Below, piece by piece: positions 1-6,848 of a stretch of DNA of 64,000 nt. How positions within the stretch are numbered: position 1 is the stretch's first letter; every line of letters begins with the position of its first letter. The notes beneath the pieces were generated by a model. That model was not told where the DNA came from, did no database searches, and saw nothing but the letters and a program-made list of their open reading frames with translations. The stretch lies in NCBI GenBank assembly GCA_002373775.1, contig DFJW01000025.1, positions 40,398 through 104,397 on the forward strand, given 5' to 3'. A program made the position numbers and the translations under genes. Source of the stretch: Ruminococcus flavefaciens. GTDB lineage: Bacteria > Bacillota > Clostridia > Oscillospirales > Ruminococcaceae.

Positions 1-248
1 TTCCCGGAGACATAACTCCCGAGACGATATCCGCTATAATCGCAGATGAAGCTGCCATAGGAATGGTCAACTCCAAGACTACAGCAGTGCGTCTCATCCC
101 TGCCATTGGCAAGAAGGAGGGAGACACTCTCGAATTCGGCGGTCTTCTCGGAAGCGGACCGGTAATGCCTATAAGAGAAAAGTCGCCTGCCAAGTTCATC
201 AACCGCGGTGGACGCATCCCTGCACCAATGCAGAGCCTTAAAAACTAA
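1..248 (+). CDS. PFL family protein (UPF0210/DUF711), C-terminal part
   Basis: The 5' end lies outside the window. The open frame runs from base 3 and leaves the last 81 residues. They contain the family's characteristic end: [23 protein letters not shown], then [12 protein letters not shown] at the terminus. The family is widespread in Firmicutes and its fold is related to pyruvate-formate-lyase-like proteins. Its cellular role is not firmly established, so only the family is named. The gene ends just before a bidirectional hairpin that separates it from the convergent PLP enzyme. Family assignment is from the conserved C-terminal block only. Confidence 0.85.
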   Translation, partial: PGDITPETISAIIADEAAIGMVNSKTTAVRLIPAIGKKEGDTLEFGGLLGSGPVMPIREKSPAKFINRGGRIPAPMQSLKN

Positions 249-253
249 AAAAG

Positions 254-280
254 GGGAGGCTGTGAAGCCTCCCTTTGTAT
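254..280. terminator. bidirectional intrinsic terminator
   Basis: A 7-bp GC-rich stem, GGGAGGC (254-260) with GCCTCCC (267-273), has a 6-nt loop. It is flanked by an A-run on the left and a T-rich stretch on the right. It sits between two convergent genes and can serve both. Confidence 0.8.
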
Positions 281-296
281 TATTTCAAAGCAGATA

Positions 297-1223
297 TCAT
301 TCGAAAAGCGGAGTGGAGAAATATCTTTCGGCAGTATCCGGAAGAATGGTCACGACAGTTTTTCCCTCACCGAGCTTTTCTGCCAGTTTAAGAGCAGCAG
401 CAACGTTAGTGCCGCTTGATATTCCGCACATGATGCCTTCCATAGCGGCGAGCTGCTTGGCAGTGTTTATAGCATCGTCATCTGTAACTATGTGGATATG
501 GTCGTAAATATTGCGGTTGAGTATGCCGGGGATGATACCGTCGCCTATGCCCATCTGGAGATGAGTTCCGATAGTACCTCCGGCGAGTATAGCAGCATGT
601 TCCGGCTCTACAGCCCATATCTCCATATCGGGATACTGGGATTTAAGAGTCTCACCGATGCCGGTGATAGTGCCGCCTGTTCCTATGCCCGAGCAGAATC
701 CGTGGATCTTTCCGGCAGTCTGTTCGAGTATCTCAAGTGCTGTGTAGTACTTATGAGCGAATGTGTTGTTGGGATTCTCGAATTGCTGGGGAACGAATAC
801 ATTCGGATCGTTTGCAGCCATTTCAAGAGCAGTGTCGAGGCATTTCTGGATGCACTTTCCGATATCTCCGTCGTCGTGGATGAGTATCACCTTTGCACCG
901 TAATGTTCGACGAGCTTGCGGCGTTCTTCGCTGACGGAATCCGGCATGATTATAACAGTCTTGTAGCCGCGTACAGCACCGACGAGTGCAAGACCGATGC
1001 CCTGATTGCCGCTGGTTGGTTCAACGATAATGGTATCATCGTGTATAAGTCCCAGTTTTTCGGCGTTCTTTATCATGTTGAAAGCAGTTCTTGTCTTTAT
1101 TGAACCACCGACGTTGAGACCTTCGAACTTGACAAGTATCTCAGCATTTCCGGGTTTGTTCATGCGGTTCAGTCTTATCATGGGAGTGTGTCCCATGGCT
1201 TCAAGTATGTTATTGTATATCAT
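297..1223 (-). CDS. cysteine synthase-like PLP-dependent enzyme (divergent paralogue)
   Basis: This is a fold-type II PLP beta-replacing enzyme of the cysteine synthase / cystathionine beta-synthase family, 308 residues, which is the usual length. The PLP lysine is K43 in GGSIKTR. The phosphate and substrate loop EPTSGNQG is at 68-75. The protein ends RYFSTPLFE. The canonical VKDR after the lysine reads IKTR here, so the acceptor or donor may differ from O-acetylserine/sulfide. A longer reading frame extends to 1325. The ATG at 1223 was preferred because GGAGAAGG lies 5 nt upstream and the family N-terminus starts there. A canonical paralogue lies at 4097-5023, separated by the Rrf2 regulator. 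Enzyme class is confident; the exact substrate is not. Confidence 0.85.
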   Translation of the reverse strand: MIYNNILEAMGHTPMIRLNRMNKPGNAEILVKFEGLNVGGSIKTRTAFNMIKNAEKLGLIHDDTIIVEPTSGNQGIGLALVGAVRGYKTVIIMPDSVSEERRKLVEHYGAKVILIHDDGDIGKCIQKCLDTALEMAANDPNVFVPQQFENPNNTFAHKYYTALEILEQTAGKIHGFCSGIGTGGTITGIGETLKSQYPDMEIWAVEPEHAAILAGGTIGTHLQMGIGDGIIPGILNRNIYDHIHIVTDDDAINTAKQLAAMEGIMCGISSGTNVAAALKLAEKLGEGKTVVTILPDTAERYFSTPLFE

Positions 1224-1354
1224 GTTATCCTTCTCCGTTAGAAATTTTCCTGATCTTTGCACAGGACCATTTCTTATTATATCACAGGCTGACAAAAAAA
1301 GCAATGAAAAATCATCTGATTGCATAAGGGTAACAATTTTTTCAGGAGGTATTT

Positions 1355-2341
1355 ATGGATATCAGAGCGATACCGGGGATGTTCGGCATTGAAGCACCTG
1401 ATAGTATCATAAAGCTTGACACAGGTCATATCAATTCAACGTACCTTGCTGAGTGCAGCGGAGAACGGTACATCATACAGGCGCTGAATGAGAGCGTATT
1501 CACAGATCCGGAAGCGGTCATGGAGAATATCTCCGTAATGACCGGGATATTCAGTGCGCAAGTCAGCAGAGTGCGTCTGCCTGAGTACATGAGAGCCGGA
1601 AGCACATATCATGTCCGTCACAGCGGAAAAGTGTGGCGTATCTACCGGTATATACCGCCGGAAGAGAAAGGGATATCCGCTGAGTCTAAGTGTAGGCTCG
1701 CTGGATATTCATTCGGCTGCTTCATGAAAATTCTGAGCAGCAGCGGAGCAGTCCTGAGACCGGTCATAGCCGGATTTCATGACATATCCATGTACTGCGA
1801 AAGACTGTCCTGCCTTTCGGGATGTCCGGGCTGGGAAGAGATTTCAGGTGATGCTGAAAGGCTCATCGGCATCGGCAAGGAACTGGAGGATTCTTTCAGC
1901 GGACTTCCTCTGCGCTGTATACACGGTGACGCCAAAGCTGACAATGTCATCACCGGCGATATGAACACGATAATCGACCTTGATACGGCGATGAACGGAT
2001 ATGCAGCCATAGATTACGGCGATCTTGCAAGGTCAGTCACAGTCGGCGAACGAAAGACTGACATTGCAGTGATGCGTGCTCTTACAGAAGGATACTGCGA
2101 AGGCGCAGGAGATATGCTCACGGCAGAGGAAAAGGCTTCGCTTTTCAGCGGACTTATCTATGTCACTGCCGAACTTGCAGTGCGATATCTGGCAGATTCG
2201 GTAAGCAGCGAACGCTATTTCAGCAGTAAGACAGCGGAACAGTGCAGGCAGCGTGCAGCTGATCTGACTACACAGCTCGACATGTATTGCCGAATGGAAG
2301 ATGAGATACGCCGTATCATTGATGACTGCTTTGCAGATTGA
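1355..2341 (+). CDS. APH-family phosphotransferase (NahK-like small-molecule kinase)
   Basis: 328 residues with the aminoglycoside-phosphotransferase/choline-kinase fold. The N-lobe starts with the LDTGHINSTY nucleotide-binding strand. The catalytic loop HGDAKADN begins at H190, and the Mg-binding IIDLDT follows with D208 and D210. HGDxKxDN followed by I-D-x-D resembles the N-acetylhexosamine 1-kinase (NahK) branch more than antibiotic resistance enzymes. A sugar or other small metabolite is the likely phosphate acceptor (inference). SD AGGAGG is 6 nt before the ATG. It converges with, and overlaps by 26 bp, the next gene. Confidence 0.75.
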   Translation: MDIRAIPGMFGIEAPDSIIKLDTGHINSTYLAECSGERYIIQALNESVFTDPEAVMENISVMTGIFSAQVSRVRLPEYMRAGSTYHVRHSGKVWRIYRYIPPEEKGISAESKCRLAGYSFGCFMKILSSSGAVLRPVIAGFHDISMYCERLSCLSGCPGWEEISGDAERLIGIGKELEDSFSGLPLRCIHGDAKADNVITGDMNTIIDLDTAMNGYAAIDYGDLARSVTVGERKTDIAVMRALTEGYCEGAGDMLTAEEKASLFSGLIYVTAELAVRYLADSVSSERYFSSKTAEQCRQRAADLTTQLDMYCRMEDEIRRIIDDCFAD

Positions 2342-3350
2342 GGATGCAGCTGACGATATCCGCTGCCGTATCTTCTGCTGCATGAGCAGGTATGTACGGC
2401 GATATAAGTTTTCGTCCCTGATCTCTGATGTCCGCACACATTCTTGAACAGAGGATCATCTCTTCCGCAAGACTGCGTATGTACTTTCCGTAGGTCCTGA
2501 CTTCACGCCGAAGTGCTGAACGTACCGATAACGGATAGAACCTGTCAAGTGAGATGGATTCGGGAACTGCGGGCTTAGCACACAGGTATTCCGGCTCTGA
2601 TACTATCATAAGTTTCTGTCCGGGTATGGTCATGTGCATTGGGGAATGGAGACAGTCGGCAGCATGGGAGATGATGATATCATGACCTCGGCGCATTGCT
2701 TCTCGTGCAAAAGCAGTTATAAAAACATCGGAAGCAGAAGGAAACTGACAGCGCAGACTTATGAGCCGGAAGTCATCTGGTATGCCGGCAAAGCGGTATC
2801 CGCTGCATGTCAGGGCTGAGACCGGACGTTTTATGGATGAGCCGGGCTTTTCAAGATCCGGGAGGAGACTCCCGGCTTTTCGGACGGCGAAGTATTTCAG
2901 CCGGTCATGAGCGACAAATTCTTTGCCGATATCAGAATACTGGTGAAGCAGCATATCTGTTATGCCCAGCAGTTCAAGAGCTCTGGAACGGTATCTGCTG
3001 CTCTGTTCCATGGTATATCCTATGATCCCGGCAGCAGACGGCTCGATATGTATCAGCTGATTCATATCATAAGTCCTCGCGCTGATGCTTTCCGCCATGA
3101 TGCTATCCGGACTGCAAATAACAATGGTGCCCAGCTGAGGAAAATGAACGGCATCCGGCAGATGTTTTTCGAAAGGCGAGAAGTAGATATTCTGCGGATA
3201 TTCACGGAATATTTCGGATATCAGCCGGATCATGCAGTGCTTTTCGGCAGCATCGCATCCCGTGATACTGAATATTCTGGCTCCATTGAATACATCGCTC
3301 CTGCCGCAGCTGAAGCAGCGGTCTGTGAAGAAATACATGTTCTGTCCCAT
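2316..3350 (-). CDS. hypothetical protein with two degenerate P-loop-like halves
   Basis: 344 residues. I see a pattern resembling the PRK06851-type tandem ATPase family. Each half has an opening strand, a would-be Walker A segment, a helix, then a strand such as DAVHFPQLGTIVICSPDS (first half) and SPMHMTIPGQKLMIVSEPE (second half). Where a GxPGTGKST loop should stand, the first half reads FSITGCDAAEKHCMIRL and the second RCQFPSASDVFITAF, so neither Walker A is intact. This suggests a structural or regulatory relative that no longer hydrolyses ATP. The start at 3350 has GGAGG 5 nt upstream; a longer frame to 3425 has none. Family assignment is tentative. Confidence 0.55.
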   Translation of the reverse strand: MGQNMYFFTDRCFSCGRSDVFNGARIFSITGCDAAEKHCMIRLISEIFREYPQNIYFSPFEKHLPDAVHFPQLGTIVICSPDSIMAESISARTYDMNQLIHIEPSAAGIIGYTMEQSSRYRSRALELLGITDMLLHQYSDIGKEFVAHDRLKYFAVRKAGSLLPDLEKPGSSIKRPVSALTCSGYRFAGIPDDFRLISLRCQFPSASDVFITAFAREAMRRGHDIIISHAADCLHSPMHMTIPGQKLMIVSEPEYLCAKPAVPESISLDRFYPLSVRSALRREVRTYGKYIRSLAEEMILCSRMCADIRDQGRKLISPYIPAHAAEDTAADIVSCILNLQSSHQ

Positions 3351-3484
3351 AATGACCTCCGGAAAAGTGTTTTCCGGATATATTATGCGCCTAAGCCCGT
3401 CTGTGTGAATGATCTGAGGGAGCATGTGTGTAAATTGACAGAAATCCGGCGCAAAATCTGTGCAAAAAAACTAAAGGATATTAC

Positions 3485-3514
3485 TTGAAATACCTACTAA
3501 ACATATGTTATAAT
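3485..3514 (+). promoter_or_regulatory. promoter of the Rrf2 regulator gene
   Basis: TTGAAA (3485-3490), an 18-bp spacer and TATAAT (3509-3514). The spacer contains ATACCTACTAAAC, which resembles the half-site style of Rrf2-type (CymR/IscR) operators, so autoregulation is plausible. Confidence 0.65.
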
Positions 3515-3542
3515 AATGGTATGCCGTTGAAAGGAGACAGTT

Positions 3543-3980
3543 ATGAAAATATCAACAAAAGGACGCTACGCACTCAGGATGCTTTATGACCTTGCACTTC
3601 ATCAGGATGAAGGATTTGTGTCTTTGAAGGACGTTGCAGAACGTCAGAGTATATCAAAAAAATATCTGGAACAGATCGTTCCGCTGCTGAATAAAAGCGG
3701 ACTTCTGCGTACAAACCGCGGAAACAAGGGTGGATATTCCCTTTCGAGAAAGCCGGAGGATATTTCGGTCGGAGATGTGCTGCGTGCAACTGAAGGCAGC
3801 ATCGCGCCGGTGTCGTGCCTTGAATTTGAACCCAACGTATGTCCGAGAGTGCATGAATGTGCAACGCTCTATGTCTGGGAAGGGCTTTATAAGGCGATGA
3901 CGGAATACCTTGACGGCGTCTCGCTCAAGGAAATTGTTGAGAAGAACTCAGGCGACAACGGAAATGATTACTGCATCTGA
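3543..3980 (+). CDS. Rrf2-family transcriptional regulator (CymR/IscR-like)
   Basis: 145 residues, standard for the family. The winged helix-turn-helix opens MKISTKGRYALRMLYDLA and continues through SISKKYLEQIVPLL and the wing RGNKGGYSL. The C-terminal region carries three cysteines spaced C-x7-C-x5-C (CLEFEPNVCPRVHEC). This matches the layout of Fe-S-ligating Rrf2 proteins such as IscR; CymR-type regulators of cysteine metabolism share the fold. It sits between two cysteine-synthase-like genes, so control of sulfur or Fe-S metabolism is the best guess. SD AAAGGAG precedes the ATG. Confidence 0.9.
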   Translation: MKISTKGRYALRMLYDLALHQDEGFVSLKDVAERQSISKKYLEQIVPLLNKSGLLRTNRGNKGGYSLSRKPEDISVGDVLRATEGSIAPVSCLEFEPNVCPRVHECATLYVWEGLYKAMTEYLDGVSLKEIVEKNSGDNGNDYCI

Positions 3981-4027
3981 ATTGCTGCTGATATCTTTTC
4001 GCTGCTTATACTTAACAGAAAAGCGAA

Positions 4028-4066
4028 TGACCGGTCCGGAAGCTGCCTTCCGGGCCGGTCACTTTA
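4028..4066. terminator. bidirectional terminator
   Basis: A 15-bp near-perfect stem (4028-4042 with 4047-4061; arms TGACCGG-CCGGAAG and CTTCCGG-CCGGTCA) with a CTGC loop and T-rich sequence following. It separates the Rrf2 gene from convergent cysK. Confidence 0.85.
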
Positions 4067-4096
4067 TTGTTGAATTTACGGTGGTATTTTTGACTA

Positions 4097-5023
4097 TTAT
4101 TCAAACATTGGAGTTGAGAGGTAGCGCTCGCCTGTATCAGGAAGGAGAGCTACTATCTTTTTGCCCTTATTCTCAGGTCTCTTTGCAAGCTGGATAGCTG
4201 CCCATACAGCAGCACCGGAAGAGATGCCGACCAGTACGCCTTCGCTTCTTGCGATAGCTCTGCCGGTTGCGAAAGCATCCTCGTTCTCAACAGTGATGAT
4301 CTCGTCGTAGATATCTGTATTGAGTGTATCAGGAACGAATCCTGCACCGATACCCTGGATCTTGTGAGGACCGGCAGTGCCCTTTGAAAGTACAGGGGAG
4401 CTTGCAGGCTCAACAGCTACGACCTTGATACCGGGATTCTTTGACTTGAGATAAGCACCTGTACCGCTGACAGTACCGCCTGTGCCGACTCCGGCAACGA
4501 ATATATCAACTTTGCCGTCGGTATCTTCCCAGATCTCCACACCTGTAGTCTTTTCGTGGATAGCAGGGTTAGCCGGATTAGTGAACTGTGAAGGGATGAA
4601 GCTGCCGGGGATCTCAGCGGCAAGCTCTTCAGCCTTGGCGATAGCGCCCTTCATGCCCTTTGTGCCTTCAGTGAGGACGAGTTCTGCACCGTAAGCCTTC
4701 ATAAGATTGCGGCGCTCGATACTCATTGTCTCGGGCATTGTGATGATAAGGCGGTAGCCTCTTGAAGCGGCAACAGCTGCAAGACCGATACCAGTGTTTC
4801 CGCTGGTAGGCTCGATGATAACGCTGCCGGGCTTGAGAAGTCCTTTAGCTTCTGCGTCATCTACCATTGCCTTTGCGATCCTGTCCTTTACGCTGCCTGC
4901 CGGATTGAAGTACTCCAGCTTAGCGATAATGGAAGCTTCGAGTTTTTCGGCTTCTTCGATATTTGTAAGTTCGAGCAGCGGAGTGCCGCCGATAAGGTCT
5001 GTGATCTTCTTGTAAATGCTCAT
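4097..5023 (-). CDS. cysK: cysteine synthase (O-acetylserine sulfhydrylase)
   Basis: 308 residues. It makes L-cysteine from O-acetylserine and sulfide with PLP. All family hallmarks are present: NPAGSVKDR with PLP lysine K46, PTSGNTGIG at about 73-81, the [10 protein letters not shown] phosphate-binding loop, and C-terminal [20 protein letters not shown] precedes the ATG. A consensus promoter lies about 140 bp upstream, leaving a long 5' leader. Within it the sequence ATACC-N8-TAGG could be a target of the neighbouring Rrf2 regulator (inference). Unlike the paralogue at 297-1223, the SVKDR motif is intact, so this is the better candidate for housekeeping cysteine synthesis. Confidence 0.95.
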   Translation of the reverse strand: MSIYKKITDLIGGTPLLELTNIEEAEKLEASIIAKLEYFNPAGSVKDRIAKAMVDDAEAKGLLKPGSVIIEPTSGNTGIGLAAVAASRGYRLIITMPETMSIERRNLMKAYGAELVLTEGTKGMKGAIAKAEELAAEIPGSFIPSQFTNPANPAIHEKTTGVEIWEDTDGKVDIFVAGVGTGGTVSGTGAYLKSKNPGIKVVAVEPASSPVLSKGTAGPHKIQGIGAGFVPDTLNTDIYDEIITVENEDAFATGRAIARSEGVLVGISSGAAVWAAIQLAKRPENKGKKIVALLPDTGERYLSTPMFE

Positions 5024-5161
5024 AATAATATCTCTCCTTTAATATAAAATATAAATTGTTCTATCGTTTTATGATGTTCAGCAACATCGTCTCTTATTCA
5101 TCATCATGTCTGTCACCTCATAAAGTATTTTCTATATTTCCTATATGATTGGTATGATTAT

Positions 5162-5190
5162 ATTATAGCAGATACTTTTACATTTGTCAA
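5162..5190 (-). promoter_or_regulatory. cysK promoter
   Basis: On the minus strand, TTGACA (5185-5190), a 17-bp spacer and TATAAT (5162-5167): a full sigma-A consensus. It lies upstream of cysK with a leader of about 130 nt. Confidence 0.8.
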
Positions 5191-5233
5191 TACCTTTTTC
5201 GGAATTTTTGACATTACTTATCACCATGCACAG

Positions 5234-5275
5234 AAAAAGTCCGCATAATGCCAGATAAACAGGCTTCTGCGGACT
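5234..5275 (-). terminator. terminator of the GH25 gene
   Basis: Arms AGTCCGCA (5238-5245) and TGCGGACT (5268-5275), with an inner GCC/GGC pair. On the minus strand the hairpin is followed by TTTTT. Confidence 0.8.
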
Positions 5276-5284
5276 CTGATCCGA

Positions 5285-6457
5285 TTATTCGGCAGCCGTG
5301 GAAGTTGTAGTTGCAGCGGTGGTGCTTTCGGGAGTGGTCACAGGAACGGATTCGTTCTGTGTGGTCGCGGGCTGAACCGGTGCATCCGGCTGACTATAGT
5401 CCTTGAACGCTATATTCAGATCGACTTCGCCTTCGATACCGGGGATGAAACCGTCTGAAGCATACTGCCAGATCTGGAAATCGTAGTAGTAGCTGGGCGC
5501 GTCATTATACTCGGCAAGCCAGAAATCGTAATCTTTCAGCCTCGGAAGATCAAGCTTCATGAGGGCTGTATTCTTGTTCTGGTATATCATGGGAGTGTAT
5601 CCGGCAGAGCGGACTCTTTCGCAGAATGCGATGCAGCAGTCTGCCAGTGCCTCAACGGTCACTGTATCGGTACGGGCGGAATCCCCGTATATGAGTTCCC
5701 AGTCAAAGACTACCGGATAAGTTATATCGTAAGGCTCTATAGCATCGATCACTGCGTCAGCTTCTTCGATAGCCTCATCGGTATTTGCCGCCTGCGAGAA
5801 GAAGTATACACCGACTTTCAGACCGGCAGCAGAAGCACCTTCGATATTCTCCCTGAAATTGGCATCCAGAGTGATATTTCCGCCGCCGTATGTACGGTAA
5901 CCGACGCGGACCATTACGAATTCGATACCTGCATCGCGGACCTGCTGCCAGTCGATACTGGTCTGATGCTCGGAAACGTCGATGCCGGCAATTGATGTGA
6001 CCTCATTGCCTTCCTTATAGAAAGAATAGCCGTTTCTTGTGATGAGATTGTCAAGATCCAGGGTGCATGCCGGGACGTCTTCGAAGACCGGCATATATAT
6101 CTCACCGTATGTATCGTCGTGCATGAGTATCTTCTTGCCGCTGAGCTGATAGAATGACTCTTCCTTTTCGATAACGGCTCTTGTGCGAACCTGAGGCTCT
6201 TCCTGCTGTGCTGACTGAGTAGATGCCGGCACAGTTTTGCGGTCATCAAGCTGCGGCTCTATGAAATTCTGCCATGTGATGAAACAGCCGAGACCGAGGA
6301 TAGCAAGCAGTTCAAATATGGCAAGCCCGGCGTAGGACTTGGACTTTTTCCTCTTGGGCTGTACTGCTTTCTTATCCGGCACAGCCGCATGACTGACTGG
6401 GGCTTCTGTTTCGGATTTTTCGTTTATTGTTCTTTCTTCGGTAGTTTTTACTGACAT
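5285..6457 (-). CDS. membrane-anchored GH25 muramidase (lysozyme)
   Basis: 390 residues. A basic cytoplasmic N-terminus leads to one transmembrane helix at about 42-61. A linker and small pre-domain (about 70-155) follow, then a glycoside hydrolase family 25 domain at about 157-365. GIDVSEHQ contains the conserved Asp (D160); FDWE at 251-254 supplies the catalytic D-x-E. The tail is Thr/Ala/Pro-rich. The family cleaves the beta-1,4 bond between MurNAc and GlcNAc in peptidoglycan, so a role outside the membrane in wall remodelling is likely. It has its own terminator and no operon partner. SD CGGAGGTAACA precedes the ATG. Confidence 0.9.
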   Translation of the reverse strand: MSVKTTEERTINEKSETEAPVSHAAVPDKKAVQPKRKKSKSYAGLAIFELLAILGLGCFITWQNFIEPQLDDRKTVPASTQSAQQEEPQVRTRAVIEKEESFYQLSGKKILMHDDTYGEIYMPVFEDVPACTLDLDNLITRNGYSFYKEGNEVTSIAGIDVSEHQTSIDWQQVRDAGIEFVMVRVGYRTYGGGNITLDANFRENIEGASAAGLKVGVYFFSQAANTDEAIEEADAVIDAIEPYDITYPVVFDWELIYGDSARTDTVTVEALADCCIAFCERVRSAGYTPMIYQNKNTALMKLDLPRLKDYDFWLAEYNDAPSYYYDFQIWQYASDGFIPGIEGEVDLNIAFKDYSQPDAPVQPATTQNESVPVTTPESTTAATTTSTAAE

Positions 6458-6750
6458 TGTTACCTCCGGTAAAAATGGTTATTTCTTTATAGTTCTGTTC
6501 GGACAGACAGCTTTCTGCCCGATAGATTAATAATAACATATTTCAGCGGATTTGTAAACATGACCGGGGAAATATTTGCATTTTCTTAACAGGTAATTTG
6601 CGGAAGGCTTGCAATATCACATCAGTCTGTCATCTTACAGCTGCATTATAATAGCCTGTGCGGAAGATTATTCTGCACAGCTTTTCGTTGCATGATATTC
6701 TGTTGTCAAAGATTAAGCATTATAATTCATTAAAAAAGTACTATTATTCA
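6458..6750. other. intergenic region between divergent GH25 and pectate lyase genes
   Basis: About 390 bp separate the two divergent start codons. The right part holds the pectate lyase promoter. The left part is AT-rich and must contain the GH25 promoter, but no convincing -35/-10 pair was found. No ORF with a ribosome binding site is present. Confidence 0.5.
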
Positions 6751-6779
6751 TTGTTATAAAGCTGTGAATAATGTATAAT
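6751..6779 (+). promoter_or_regulatory. pectate lyase promoter
   Basis: TTGTTA (6751-6756), a 17-bp spacer and TATAAT (6774-6779), followed by a second TATAAT-like run. The start codon is about 65 bp downstream. Confidence 0.65.
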
Positions 6780-6848
6780 ATAATCAAAGTATGATCGGAA
6801 TATTGTTCCGCATGAGGTGCGGAATTCATATCGAAAGGGGATCTTATC

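Noticed and set aside
492..1103. 203-codon plus-strand ORF inside the first cysteine-synthase-like gene
   Set aside because: Shadow of the minus-strand PLP enzyme; no SD and no recognisable protein features.
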